Source of the DNA: Vandiemenella viatica
Lineage: Eukaryota > Arthropoda > Insecta > Orthoptera > Morabidae
DNA: 64,000 bases
Direction: 5' to 3'
NCBI GenBank assembly: GCA_031002005.1
Contig: CM061920.1
Coordinates: 121,572,095 to 121,636,094 of the forward strand
Shown: positions 13,111-25,440 of the stretch, piece by piece
Layout: each line of letters opens with the position of its first letter
Numbering within the stretch: position 1 is the stretch's first letter
Translations under genes and position numbers: made by a program
Notes under the pieces: model-generated
Seen by the model: only the letters and a program-made list of their open reading frames with translations
The model's database searches: none
Told to the model about the DNA's origin: nothing

Positions 13111-15448
13111 AAAAGCTGTACAGGGAATACGAACTCAGTAATGACCCAGAGATTGCAGATGAACTTCTACGTTCTTTAGACTCGGCGAGGAAAGAGAAAT
13201 GGGCAGAATTAATGAAAACGTCAATTTCCAGCATTCAAGCAGAAAAGCGTGGTCACTTTTGCGCAAACTAGGAAGTAACGCTGTATATACCACTAGCAAG
13301 AGCTCAAAGATAAAACCAGATCAAGTAGCACAGAGAATTGTTAACGTAACTAGAAAATCAACTAACACTTTAAGCAACAAGTCTAAAGAAATCCGAAATG
13401 AATTAAAGCTCAGATTACTTCAAGCTGACAGAAATTCTCCATTTGAAGCAGATTTCACAGTCTCAGAGATTTCGATGGCATTGAAAGAAACCAAATCAGG
13501 TAAGGCTGCAGGGATAGATGGAATATACCCAGAATTTCTAAAACACTGTGGCCCGCGAACATTCGATTGGATTGCCAAATTTTTCAGCAATATCCTAAAA
13601 TTCGGTAAAATCCCAAACCTCCTTAAAAGAACCAATAGCTATATTGAAACCAGGCAAAAGTGGCTGCAGCCCAAAAGATTATAGACCAATAGATCTTCTG
13701 AGTACGTGTTACAAGCTGCTCGAAAGAGCCATCTATAACAGGATCTCAGAAAAAATCCTTTACTTCATACCAACTGAGCAGGCAGGATTTCGACCAAACC
13801 GGAATTGTTGAGACAAAAGTAATGGCGCTGAACCAACCACATCGAAAAGGGATTCCAAGATCGGAAAAAGACCTTGGCAGTGTTTGTAGATTTGACTGTA
13901 GCATATGACACAGTCTGGAGGAAGGGAATGATCCTGAAATTCTTTAGGATTATCCCGTGAAAAACGATTGCTTCTCTGTTGAATGACATGCTATGCAATC
14001 GAATGATTGAGGTTCATCTAAATGGGAATAGAAGCAAATTTTACAGATTAAACAACGGGCTACCACAAGGATCTGTCCTTGCTCCACTACTTTTCAACAT
14101 CTACACCGCAGACTTGCCATCTACCACTTCTAGGAAGTTTATATACGCTGATGACATAGTCATTACAGCGCAATCTAGCGACTTCAAAACATCTGAAGAA
14201 ATTCTCGCAATTGATCTTCAGAAACTGAATGAGTACTTCAACACTTGGCGCCTGAAACTGAATATAAACAAGACAGAGGTCAGCTCATTCCACCTAAACA
14301 ATAGAAAAGCCCACTATAGACCTCAAATAAAATTCAGAGACCAGTTACTTAAATACAATCCTCATCCAAAATATCTAGGTGTGGTTCTTAACCGGTCATT
14401 GTCATATCCATATCCATATCCATAAAACAGCGGCAAAAGTAAAAACTCGAAAGAACATCCTTCACAAACTTTCAGGAACGGGTTGGGGAGCACATGCCGC
14501 AGCTCTCAGAAGATCAGCTCTTGCTCTGGTATACTCAACTGCCGAATACTGCAGTCCAGTATGGCTAAACAGCAGTCACACAAAAAAGATAGAGGTTCGA
14601 CTAAATGACACAATTAGAACAATATCTGGCCGGCCTCGGTAGCGTAGGGGCTAAAGTACTGGCCCCACGTACCGAAGGTCGCCGGTTCGAGTCCGGCTGA
14701 GGGCATGGGTGTTTAAGTGTTGTGTGTTAGTGTGTTTGTGTGTTTGTCATGTCCGTCCTGGGGTGTGTCTACAATTACCTGAAAGATATAAATACACGTG
14801 GAGAAACTGTAAAACACTGGATGAAATAAACACATACTTCAGCTGGCTGTATGGCCTAAGGAAGCCAAATGCCATAAAAAAAACAATATCTGGAAATGTT
14901 AAATCTACCCCTACAGAATGGCTGCCTGTACTCTCTAAAATCGTCCCACCAAACTCCGAAAACAAGCGGCATTAAAAAAGGAATTGCAGAAATGCTTAAG
15001 TTATCCACAACTTCCAATTCATCAGGACTGCACACACAAAGCTCCAAATAGACTAAAATATAGATATTCAACATGGAAGTCTGTTCAATAGTTGGTCCAA
15101 AATAATTTCAACATAGACGAAGCATTGTGCGCTGAGTGGACAAATTCCAACCCAGACAAACAGGCGCTAATCCAAGACCCTACACGACAACCTCCTGGAT
15201 TCAACCTTCCTAGGAAAACCTGGACGACACTGAACCGAGTGAGTACAGGCCACGGTAGATGCAACTACTGGTTGTACAAGTGGGGAATGACAGAGAATCC
15301 TTCTTGTGACTGCGGTAACTATGAGCAAACCATTAACCACATCGCCATGGAATGCCCTCTCAGGAGATTCAGTGGTACAATGAATCAGATTCACGAAGCA
15401 ACAACAGAAGCCATTGAATGGCTGCAATCGTTAGACATCAGTCTGTAG
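13111..15448 (+). pseudogene. Decayed non-LTR retrotransposon reverse transcriptase
   Basis: A 5'-truncated ORF2 relic with many stops and frameshifts. Recognisable pieces in order are: a linker (ENVNFQHSSRKAWSLLRKLG, about 13214-13273); the start of the RT domain (KSGKAAGIDGIYPEFLKHCG, about 13492-13551); YRPIDLLSTCYKLLERAI near 13680; the motif B segment NGLPQGSVLAPLLFN; the catalytic box FIYADDIVI (about 14138-14164); the thumb region; and a C-terminal cysteine/histidine segment (CDCGNYEQTINHIAMECP). The endonuclease part is missing. The YADD box is preserved although the frame is broken at least near 13190, 13625, 13810 and 13960. The style is Jockey/I-like; I do not assign a clade. A SINE interrupts it at 14630-14881. 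A short TATCCA repeat lies at 14405-14424. Confidence 0.85.
14630..14881 (+). mobile_element. tRNA-derived SINE, family B, copy 1, nested in LINE
   Basis: A 252-bp insertion flanked by identical 12-bp duplications AACAATATCTGG (14618-14629 and 14882-14893). The head has a Pol III A box (TAGCGTAGGGG) and a perfect B box (GGTTCGAGTCC at 14684-14694), then GGGCATGGGTGTTTAAGTG. The tail is AAATGCCATAAAAAAA. Removing insert and one duplication restores continuous LINE sequence. Copies at 23398 and 56404 share the body. Confidence 0.9.
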
Positions 15449-16159
15449 TAATAGTTATATTTATTGTAAGTTAATGTAGTTACTGTTTTTGTATTTCTTC
15501 TGCCATACGAAATGATAGTATATGAAAATTGATGATTTATTTTTCAAAGCTCTTAATCTACCAACTTTTTCTGGGAGATATAGTGCTTTACATTCCAATC
15601 AACAAGTTTGATTTACTGGGGTAGATATGTGGACGGCACGATGCTATGGGCGAACGCAATCCTGTTCTCTCACGACCAGCAGGAAACAATTGCACTGGGC
15701 TTCGAGTGACGAAGCTTTGAATGTTTATCCGTTCATATAAGAATATATCACTTTATCAGATACCTTAAACCGTCTTCCACACAGATGGGAAAAAGCAAGG
15801 TCAACTTGCACAGATGGGGTAAAGGCAGGATGTATATTGTCTAATGGCGAAGAGGAAATCACCAGGGCAGAGCTTGCCTACGATAATCCAGAAACAATGA
15901 AATGCACTGTTTTCTGCCGGATGAACATTTAACACCTATTGTAAATTCATAGCAACATCAAATTTCAATACATAATATAATCATGGATTTCTTGTTTGTT
16001 TATGCAATTTTTTAAATTTTTTTTGTTCGCTTTTAACTGTTTGTAATTACTCCTCTATTGTTCTGGAAAAATTAATAAATCAGGGTCTTATCCCCCACTG
16101 TAATGACTAGTTCACAAGTGACGATTATATCAACAGTTCTATGAGCACATCACCGAATA
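15449..16159. other. LINE 3' flank and unannotated DNA
   Basis: The first part may be the 3' untranslated end of the LINE that stops at 15448, but no poly(A) tail or matching duplication was found. The rest is AT-rich with no recognised feature. Confidence 0.4.
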
Positions 16160-16169
16160 AAATTGCTCG

Positions 16170-16393
16170 TTTTCTTTATGGGTTTAAACTTTGTATAGGT
16201 CATTAGAGGCGGGAAAGGAATGTGGAGAAGAAACGGGAAGCAGTTAGGCGTTGGCCTTTTAAAGTAACCATCTCGGCATTTACCTGGAGTGCTCTGGGGA
16301 AACCATAGAAAACTCCTAATCTGGATGGTCGGACTGGGAAACCCACCGCGTCCTCCAGAATGCGAGGCCAGAACATTACCTACCACACTCGTT
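16170..16393 (-). mobile_element. tRNA-derived SINE, family A, copy 1
   Basis: On the minus strand: a tRNA-like head with GGTAGGTAATGTTCTGGCC, the GGTTTCCC segment, a core GAGATGGTTACTTTAAAAGG and the tail CCCGCCTCTAATGACC...GTTTAAACCC. It is flanked by 10-bp duplications AAATTGCTCG (16160-16169 and 16394-16403), so the insertion is complete. Confidence 0.88.
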
Positions 16394-16426
16394 AAATTGC
16401 TCGCATAAATATCTCAAACTTGAAAT

Positions 16427-16825
16427 AATGGAGCGTCCATAAACTACGTGGTTCTGTCTAAATAAGGGGGAGGTGTTGGCTGGAAAGCTACGCTGGGCTA
16501 CTTGGGGGTAGGGGGAGGGGGAGTTCTGAGCCAGGCCACGTAACTTTTCATTCATATCATTTGTCGCAGTTAAAATGAGGTACATTACACACAACAGCAT
16601 ATGAATATTTATTTCCGTCATTTATTTATCTCCGTATGTAATTTACAATAATCTGATAAGAGAAAACACTACAAAATGTCTTCTGTAATCAATACTGAAA
16701 AAAAGCTACCTGCTACATGGCCGGGAGGGGGGAGGTGGTAGAGGCAAAAGCCAGGTTGGACTACGTGGGGGGAGGGGGCTTTCACAGGAAGTCTAAGTGG
16801 AGCTACGTGGTTTTGCCGCTCCCTA
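16427..16825 (+). mobile_element. Harbinger-type MITE, copy 2
   Basis: The left end GGAGCGTCCATAAACTACG and a right end whose reverse complement is GGGAGCGGCAAAACCACG are imperfect inverted repeats. A TAA-like duplication is degraded at the right. The interior matches the reverse complement of 1305-1654, for example GGTGTTGGCTGGAAAGCTAC, GTTAAAATGAGG and AATCTGATAA. It carries clustered G runs near both ends. Confidence 0.75.
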
Positions 16826-18496
16826 TTGAGTGGTGTCCGGCGTAATAGCACTCACATGTGGATTAGAAGGGAGAGAAGAACAGTGACAGACAAGTGTTCA
16901 GATCTGCCACTGTGTGCTGTTGCGCGTGAAGTTATTCCAGTAGCTGTCGTGTTTGCGTTGTGCCTTCCTCCAGGCGAGACGCCGTGGTGCGTCGCGTGAT
17001 GGAGCCGTTTATCAGTCGCTGATTAGTTGCGGCCGCCATGCCGTTCCGCCCCGCTGGGAAGTAATTTAGCGACCACAACGCGAGGCCAAATATCGATCAC
17101 CTTCCTGCTCGCGAGTTTATCGACTTCGCATCAGCAAGCAATCTTTGAGTGGTTGGCCTTAAAATTAATGAGGTCGGAAATGTTGAGGTAGCGACGCATT
17201 CCGACCATATAACGTGATGCTTAGCAGTTAACCACTTCAGATATGGAGATGTGGGCTTTTATTAATTCACGAAAGAAGTTTCAAATAAAGGTGGTGCTAA
17301 GCCGTAGATATCAATACATTTCGGTCACTAAAATGTGAAACCTATTCAGTTTGAAGGTCTTTCATGGATGCTTAGTATATTCTCTATGCTCGAAACTGCT
17401 TAGTGAAACAATAATTTGATCCAAGTAAATAGTTTTGGAATTTCCTGAAACTCAAGTGTTTGGTTCCAATAGGCCCTACTCAAACAGAAATATATATACA
17501 TATATAATTGCCAAATTTCATTTACATTGCAACTAGATGATTGGATGGCAATTATGAATAAATTCAAGCCAGCGTTTTATTTGATTAATTAATGAATCAT
17601 CTAACGTAATTTACGGTTAACATCAATGTTGTTTATACTATGAAACTAAAGTTAAATTGGTTAACAGCGATGCATGATGTAATTAGTTATTTAATACCTT
17701 CTCCTAATGTGTTGCTGCTTTATAACATCTCCACTTGAAAGCGACCAAAATGCTTTCCAACAGACTTTAGAGTCTTTAAACCAGGTCTTCAAGATTATTA
17801 AGTAGCTCGGCATTTATAGCCGTGCGTGACTAGGACTTGAATCACTACACAGTGAGGAATTTGTCCCATCAGCTGAACGTCTGTAATAGCGCATCGTCGA
17901 ACTGTGAAGAGTTCTCAGGTCTTTTCAGGTAATCAGGAGACAGACTGCTTGAAGCTTTACGCCCGATTTCAAACTCACAGTGTAAGTAATTTTGTAAAGG
18001 TGTAATCCGGATGCTATGATTTCTTTTAATTGCATCAGACTTTACGAAAAATATGATCAACATGCTAAATATTTTCAAATATAACAGTCCTAACAGTTTT
18101 AACAGTTTTAATCTTTCCTACTATCCGGAAGCACTTTTCAAACAGAAATAAAATACCATTCACATGAACACTTAAAGACTTGGGCTTTCGGTTCTTTAAC
18201 TGTCTAAAACGTTTTTAGGTGCGAATACTAGTGGTATTGACACGATATTATGTACGCAGGCAATCTGTCCTTTGATTGTCATCAAAGATGGCGAATTTTA
18301 ACATGAACTTCAGTATTATGACATGTAGTTTTCGAGTGAAAAAGTAATTATCAAGGATTTTTGTTAAATGCTTTGTGCCGATCTGATATTCTTACTGACA
18401 AAAGGAGGTGCAACAAATATTTAAAATTAAACTACTTTTTTTTTTATTCGTGCAGTTTGGAGCTGTAAATAACCTTTCGAGGTGTACTTCTGCATC
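16826..18496. other. Unannotated DNA with a CpG-rich patch
   Basis: From about 16900 to 17110 the sequence is GC- and CpG-rich, including GCGGCCGCCATG at about 17029-17040, in an otherwise AT-rich setting. No convincing exon continues from that ATG (eight codons, then a stop). The rest, 17110-18496, is AT-rich with a short TA-rich run near 17491. Confidence 0.4.
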
Positions 18497-18738
18497 TTGT
18501 TCTGGTCTGAGATTTGAAATACGCTCTGACCTCACATGCGGAAGCACGCGGGTTCAAATATCCTTCCAGCCATCCAGATTTTGTTTTGCAATAGTTTTTC
18601 AAAATCAGTTCAGGACAATGCCGGGATGGTTCCATCAAAATGTCATGGCCAAATTACTTCCCGTTCATTGCCGCCTAGTATCCTCCCGTCTCTAATGAAA
18701 TCGCCAGAAACAAATAAAAGACAACAAAAAAAAAACAC
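18497..18738 (+). mobile_element. tRNA-derived SINE, family A, copy 2
   Basis: B-box-like GGGTTCAAATATCC near 18549, then AATGCCGGGATGGTTCC, TCATGGCCAAATTACTTCCC, CTCCCGTCTCTAATGA and an A-rich end. The order matches the other family A copies. The head is diverged and no clear duplication was seen, so the start is estimated from the B-box distance. Confidence 0.75.
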
Positions 18739-18761
18739 AATTAAAAAAATCTTTAAGTATA

Positions 18762-18787
18762 TTTTTTTTTTTTTTTTTTTTTTTTTT
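18762..18787. repeat. Poly(T) tract, 26 nt
   Basis: A homopolymer just beyond the family A SINE. It could be the A-tail of a minus-strand retroposon, but no body was recognised to its right. Confidence 0.9.
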
Positions 18788-19911
18788 GCATTGTTTCCAA
18801 CTAATCCTGTTACAAGTGTGACGCGGTTAAGGGAGCTACTGTCATTTCTGTTTTTCACACCTTAAATACTTTATTCCATAAACACAATAAAGTAATAAAC
18901 AATAGCATACATTTGGCTTGGATTACTCAAATGGCTTCCCTAAGCGCGGAACGTGTTCAATGGCTTTTCTGTCGACTAGAAGTCAGTTAAATAAGTCCGC
19001 ATATCATCATTACGAACACGATTTCTTACGTCATTTGTCTGACAATCGTAGGTGGAGTAATAACATATTTGGCTTAAATAATTTGTGTTATATATATCGC
19101 TTATTAGTAAAGATTTGCAATCATACATAATCCAGTAAAATACAACTAGCTTGTATGTATGGTTCTAAATAATTCTATGCACTTTAAAGTTGCTGTTGTT
19201 ACGTTAGACCTCAGTTCCTCAATTGTTTGATAATTCGAATTGGGGCGTTATAAAATTCGCCGATAACGACGTCTGATGCTTCATTAGATTGTTAATAAGA
19301 GATGAGGAAAATCATCTGTTTCAACACACATCTAAAACTTGTGCTTCCTAACATTCATGATGTATCCTCTGTTACGGTACAGCAGCATTTTCCTTTTTTA
19401 AATTCGTAGTAATAAACAGAAGCCTTGAAGGATGAATCATTGAGATGAAGGGGTCAAATATTTTCATGCAAGGAATTAAATCACATTTGGCAACTAGAAC
19501 GACTCAGTGATAATAATGTCGATCACAAAAATTTAAGTGTGTCTGTTCATTTATGTCTGCTGTTCGAATATTGACTTTTCCAGATGAAACAAATATAAAC
19601 TAAAGAATCATAGGTTGTTTCGCATAGTTTATAAGTGACATCTCTCATTTTGTGGTTGATTGAGGACCATCAGGGAAGCAGGGAAACCTACCAGGAGACC
19701 TTTATTGTATAAACATATAAGCCGACTTTTGATATGACCTTAACACAATGCGTACAAACAGAAGAAGTCTAATCTTTGAAAATTAAACACAACGCGTAAA
19801 ATTTTAAAACACGAGTGGTAACTGGCAATCACTTTTGACAATGATTTCTTTATCTGTCGGATAAGTGGCCTGCTTTAAATGTTTCGACTACTAATGTTTT
19901 ACTACCTTATT
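18788..19911. other. Unannotated AT-rich DNA
   Basis: No gene or repeat recognised. The RTE-like LINE begins abruptly at its right edge. Confidence 0.5.
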
Positions 19912-22312
19912 AGGCTGATTGGAATGCAATAGTGGGAGAAGGAAAAGAGGGGAATACTGTAGGAAGTTTTGGTCTAGGAGAAAGAAATGAGCGAGGAAGC
20001 AGGTTGCTAGAATTTTGTGAAAGATTTAAGCTAGTAGTAGCGAACACACTGTTTAAGAACCATGCAAGAAGAATATACACTTGGAAACGTCCTGGGGATA
20101 CAGGCAGATATCAGCTAGATTATATCATGGTCAAACAGAGATTCAGGAATCAAGTTCTAGACTGTAAAGCGTACCCAGGAGCAGACATAGACTCGGACCA
20201 TAATTTGATAGTAATGAAGTGCAGGCTGAAATTCAAGCGAATAAGAAAGCAGTATAAGTAGAACAGACTGGAAGTGAATAAACTGAAACAATCTAGCACA
20301 AGAGAAAAAGTTTGCAGAAATGGTAGACTTAGGTCTAAGAATTAACTGTGAAAGGAGCTCAACCGAGGACGAATGGAATGCATTAAAGATTGAAATAATG
20401 AAAGCTGGCAAAGAAACCTTAGGCTTTAGGGAACAAACTGCCCGAAAACCTTGGATCACAGAAGAAATTTTGCAGCTGATGGATCAGGGAGAAGGTACAA
20501 ACATGCTCAGGATGAAGCAGGAAGAGAGCAGTACAGGCAATTTAGAAATCAAATAAATAGGAAATGCAAAATAGCAAAAGAAAAATGGCTACAAGAAAAG
20601 TGTGAAGAAGTAGAAAAGGAAATGGTCATAGGAAAAGTAGATGTTGCATATGGAAAGATCAAACAGAATTTTGGAGAGCTAACCGATGGAAGGAATACAT
20701 TGAGAAACTGTATGATAGGGACGACTTGAACAATAATGTATTGGAAAAGGAAGGCGATGTCGACATTGATGACTTAGGAGATCCTGTTTTGAGGACAGAA
20801 TTTAATAAAGCTCTGAATGACTTGAAAGCAAATAAGGCAGTTGGAATTGATGAGATCCCTGCAGAACTTCTTAAATCTCTAGGAGAGGAAGGAATCGAAA
20901 GATTATTCAAACTGATATCAAAAAGTTATGAAACAGGAGAAATTCCAACTGATTTTAATAAAAATATCATCTTCACACTTCCAAAGAAAGCACAAGCCGA
21001 CAAATGTGAGAATTATCGCACCATTAGTCTAACATCACATGCTTCAAAATTACTGACCAGAATAATATACAGAAGGATGGAAAGGGTAGTAGAAGAGATA
21101 GTAGGTGAAGATCAGTTTGGGTTTAGGAAAAATCGTGGTACGAGGGAAGCAATTCTGTCTTTAAGATTAATACTTGAAGGGCGGATCAAGAAAAACAAAG
21201 ATACTTTTATGGCATTTGTTGATTTAGAAAAAGCTTTTGATAATGTTAGGTGGGACAAGATGTTCAAAATTTTAAAGAAGTCAGGTCTAAAGTATCGAGA
21301 TAGAAGAATACTCTATAAACTATATAAGAATCAAGTGGCTGTAATAAAAGTAGAGAATCACGAGAGACATGCATCAGTTAAAAAGGGTGTGAGACAAGGT
21401 TCTAGTCTATCCCCGTTAATATTCAACTTGTAGGTAGAAGAAGCAATGAAGAAAGTCAAAGAAAAATTTCCATGTGGCATAAGTTTTCAGGGTGAAAAAA
21501 TCAGTATGCTACGATTTGCTGACTGACATTGTCTTATTAGCAGAGAGGGCTGAGGATATTGAGAAGTTATTGAATGGCATGAACAAAATACTGAAGGAAG
21601 ATTTTCGACTGAATATAAATCAAAGCAAGACAAAAGTGATGAAATGTAGCAGAAATGACACCAATACTAGCAGATTAAATATAAAAATAGGATCTGATGC
21701 AACAGGAGAAGTGAGTGAGTTCTGTTACTTGGGAAGCAAAATTACAACCGATGGCCGAAGCAGGAATGATGTTAAAAGCAGAATAGCACTAGCAAAAAGA
21801 GCCTTCATGAAAAGAGAAACATTGTAGTTTCAAATATTGATCTAGGAATTAGAAAGAACTTCTTAAAACTCTATGTGTGGAGCACAGCACTTTACGGTAG
21901 CGAAACATGGACTTTAGGAATACCGGAAAGAAAGAAACTTGAAGCAGTTGAAATGTGGTGCTACAGAAGAATGCTGATAATTAGGTGGACAGACAAAGTA
22001 ATAAATGAACGAGTTTTGGAAATGATGGGTGAGAAAAGAAGTTTATGGAAGAAGCTTACAGGAAGAAGAGACAGGCTGGTAGGTCATATTTTGAGACATG
22101 CTGGATTGGTTAATTTGTTAGTGGAGGGAACAGTGGAAGGTAAGAACTGTAGAGGTAGACAGAGATTAGAATATATGAAGCAGATAATTGAGGACGTGGG
22201 TTGTAAGGGGTATGTAGAAATGAAGAGGTTAGCACAGGATAGGAAGGGATGGAGGATTGCATCAAACCAGTCTAAAACGACAGCAAAAAGAAAAAAAAGA
22301 AAAAAAACATAA
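19912..22312 (+). pseudogene. RTE-like LINE endonuclease-reverse transcriptase, inactivated
   Basis: A 5'-truncated element. The C-terminal half of an APE-type endonuclease is at 19914-20261: [42 protein letters not shown] and the SDHNLIV motif. The RT follows, mostly in one open segment at 20726-21433: NKAVGIDEIPAELLKS, YRTISLTSHASKLLTRIIYR, motif A AFVDLEKAFDNVRW and motif B KGVRQGSSLSPLIFNL. A stop follows (TAG at 21431-21433). The catalytic box reads LRFAD then shifts frame before DIVLLAE, so one base is lost exactly in the FADD motif. A further frameshift lies near 21820. The C-terminal domain (21875-22312) has LYGSETWTL, MWCYRRML, LVGHILRHA and LKRLAQ-like motifs and ends in A-rich sequence. 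The family resembles RTE/BovB-type LINEs. It is non-functional as it stands. Confidence 0.88.
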
Positions 22313-23249
22313 ATGGACAATGTGAATAGTACTGAAACGCTTGCTTCTTTCTTGAAGTTTGATTGACGTTAAGATTACGTAAACGAAAATGTTCTGGTAA
22401 AGAAAAAAAAACTACTGATTGTCCAAAACTTATTATCGTTCCTAATGAATTTAGTTGTTAAATGTTCGAATCCAAGACTCAAGACTGAAAAAAAAACTTC
22501 AAATTAAGTCTTTCACGCACGTATTTCTGAATAACTCGGTTTTCTAGATAATGCCACGTAGAGCCGCGCGGTATTACCGGTAAAACCGAGTTACTGAGAA
22601 ATAAAATTTCGTATCGTTGTGGAGCATACAGCTACTCAAATTACGCCGTGTGCGCGCAGAAAGAAATGGAAAGCAGCTAAAAACATTTAAGTGCATTACA
22701 ATGCATTGTAGTAGGTAGACAAAGCTTGATTTGGAAAAGCATCGTCCCTGTTGTGTTTAATCAAGTTATCTTAAAGTAGACCAGGATACATAAAAGTGGA
22801 TACCTATATGTTGTTCGATCAAACGATGATTAAATTAAAGCTGGTCGCGTTTGGACAAAATTACTAGCAAAACTAACTCGTGTATCACATTGGACAATTT
22901 TCTTTTATTTTTTTTTCGACCTTAGACAGTAATTTGATCGTAAGTGAAGGTAAACACCACAATTTTATTTTTTATAGATTTTTTAACTGTTTTCTTAATT
23001 GTAATCCTCAAACTTATTTTTGTGTCACTTGTAAACAGTCATCAGCAAACATCTAAATGGCTTCCATGCAAAGAAGTCTTTATTAACACAACAGTTCATA
23101 GATTAATTAAATGTTTAATTATGAGTTTAAGAAAAGTTTTTAATTTAAATATCTAAACTCATGAGACTCTTACAAACTTAACATGAACTTTCAAGGTAGG
23201 AGTTAACTTGTTGGCATGACGCTGCTGGAGTCCGATTTGAGGCATGTTG

Positions 23250-23281
<32 letters not shown>

Positions 23282-23397
23282 CGTCCTGAACGGTCTTCCA
23301 AGTGAAGTTCAAGATACCATAACTCATACAGTAGAGGTGTATCAGCTGGCTGTACGGCTTTAACGGGAACATTTCATTAATAAAGCAACTGAGAAAT
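22313..23397. other. Unannotated DNA with microsatellite
   Basis: A TG run passing into poly(T) occupies 23248-23280. No gene or dispersed repeat was recognised elsewhere. Confidence 0.5.
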
Positions 23398-23612
23398 TAT
23401 GGGCCACGGAAGCGCGTGACTAGCGAACTGGCTTTGCGTTGCAGGAGTCGCCAGTTCGAGACTGGTCTACAGCATGGTTGGTTTTTCTTAAGGATTGTGT
23501 CATTCCTGAATTGTTCCTACATTTGTGAAAACTAGTGAAGTGTCAAAAGTAGGTACATTTGAGGTAAAGGCAGACCTAACTATAAGGCTGAATGCCATAA
23601 TAATGATAAAAT
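23398..23612 (+). mobile_element. tRNA-derived SINE, family B, copy 2
   Basis: A-box-like GTGACTAGCGAACTGG, B box CAGTTCGAGACTGG near 23453, then CAGCATGGTTGG and TTAAGGATTGTGTC. It ends GCTGAATGCCATAATAATG, sharing the AATGCCATAA tail of the copy at 14630. No target-site duplication was identified. Confidence 0.7.
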
Positions 23613-24315
23613 CAGTTCTGTTCGGTCTAAATACCGTGTATGCATGTGTTTTTTCTTTATTTATTTATTGCTTATTAGTAGACTTAAATCATAGGTAGCA
23701 GTGAATGAAACACATAACTTGTTAAAGGTGGTACTGACGAAGGATCTATAATAACAGTAGTTTTGCTTGGTAAGACGCAGGTTTCGAGATTTTCGTGCTT
23801 CAATTGTTTGCAGCGTGATCTGACTGGGAACTGCCGAGACGAGGTGACAGAAGACAGGAGGCCTTGGTAGTGACCTCGTTCCCGTCCCTTCGAGAGACTG
23901 AGATTACCATCAGCACAGTGGGGCGACGCGCCAGCGGCGCTAGCCGCTCTCATATAACCATGGTTAACAACGGAAAGTGGTGCCACCGTATTACAAGCTG
24001 CATGTGCTTGATGTCAATTCATACTGCCTGAATATACAACTGGCTAATACAGGGAGTCCTGGAATTAAAGTATAATCTGCAACAGCAGACTGGCCACATC
24101 ATTTACTACTATGTGACAAAATCTCACCATATTCGAGATATTTATTTTTTAAATTTTTCTCGAAAACATGTGATTTGTTCATTTTATTCCATTACCTTTT
24201 CTACAATTTATACTTTTTTGAACCATGATTTGTTTTTAAATTTACTCAGATATTTGAGTCGTCTTAAAATGTTCTTTTTTTTCTTAAAAACGTTAAACAA
24301 AGCTTTTTTTTTTAC
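23613..24315. other. Unannotated DNA
   Basis: A moderately GC-rich patch at about 23780-23990 has no recognisable coding motif. The rest is AT-rich. Confidence 0.4.
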
Positions 24316-24440
24316 TTATTCCACAACCCGAAGGTGATTGGATCCTCCCGAAGGAGGCATACTAAGCCATTGTGTCAGAGGTAGGACGGCCAGTTCCTTT
24401 CCTCTGGGACCGACAGTTTAACGGGAATCCGAACCACGAA
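24316..24440 (-). mobile_element. SINE family C, copy 2 (3' part only)
   Basis: Shares CAACCCGAAGGT, GGAGGCATACTAAGCCATT, GGTAGGACGGCCAGTTCC and TTTCCTCTGGGACC with 28193-28385, closely and in the same order. It stops at GAATCCGAACCACG, before the tRNA-like head seen in the copies at 5275 and 38375, so it is 5'-truncated (minus orientation). Confidence 0.7.
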
Positions 24441-25180
24441 GCAAAGCTTATAAAAATCTTAAACGGTATATTTATTTCATACTTCTTTTAAAATGATTGT
24501 TTCATGGTAGTTCAATTTGCTTAAGAGACCATTGTGAATTTCAAACATGTAGTAATAAAAATTATGATATTGATTTTAAAAGTTAAACATTGTTTTAGAT
24601 GACTCAAACATCCTTGAGGACATTAAAAAAACAGGGTTGAAAAAGTCTTAATTTGTAGAAACGGCAGCGAATAAACTGAACAGTGTCACATGTTTCGAGA
24701 AAAAATTCAAAAAATCAATATGTCGAAAATGGAGAGACTTTTATAAAAATAAAATTTTGTCATACAGTATGACAGGATATGACTTATTTGCGGTTGCAGG
24801 ATTGTCCTTTCATTCTTGAACACCCTGTATACCTTCCAAGGCAGTAAGCATCACAGCTTCGTGTGGTGAAACCTTCACAACTTCTAAAAGAAGTGATCTG
24901 ATACATAGGTTACTATAGAGGCCTATGTAAATACCTTTATAAAGGCTTAGTCCGCAGTGATCACAGATGCATCATCGCCTTTAATCCTGTTTGGAACGGA
25001 CATAGGGTGTTGCAGACATCAGAATGTGATACACGGCTCATTATTCGTAGTAACATAAGCCGTTCGTAAAATCACTACATGATGAACAACCAGTTGAATA
25101 TCACTCTTACTTACCTCCACAAACACAAAAATGTACTCCATTATATTAAACACTTATCCGTAAAATTTTAGAAATACAGT
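24441..25180. other. Unannotated AT-rich DNA
   Basis: No gene or repeat recognised before the inverted-repeat insertion. Confidence 0.5.
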
Positions 25181-25198
25181 CTAAACATACTATTTTTT

Positions 25199-25440
25199 TT
25201 TTTTAATAAAAATCCGTCTTCTAACAACTGGTTTTATTTTTAACTTTCATCTACCAGACGCGTTTCGCCCTTCTGGAGTGGGGCATCGTCAGTGGCTATA
25301 AATAACATAATATTTTGATCATATTTGTGTATGCGAATCTAGTACATTAATTATATACATATATTCATGCTGTAATATTGTATCATCTGTAGGTTCAATC
25401 TGTTATAATTATTCTATAAATTGTTTTCATAGTATCTATG
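25199..25440. repeat. Left arm of long inverted repeat
   Basis: Reverse complement of 25720-25961 with very few differences, for example one extra T at 25246-25248. Outer ends pair AATAAAAATCCGTCTTC with GAAGACGGATTTTTATT. Inner ends pair CATAGTATCTATG with CATAGATACTATG. Confidence 0.95.
25252..25296 (-). ncRNA. Hammerhead ribozyme motif (copy in left arm)
   Basis: Mirror of the motif at 25864-25909. On the minus strand the core CTGACGA is at 25292-25286, stem II GCCC/GGGC follows, then GAAAC and the GCGTC cleavage-site segment. In the element's minus-strand reading this copy is the sense one near the 3' end. Confidence 0.7.

Noticed and set aside
20157..20459. Minus-strand frames across the RTE-like LINE
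   Set aside because: Shadows of the plus-strand endonuclease and reverse transcriptase.
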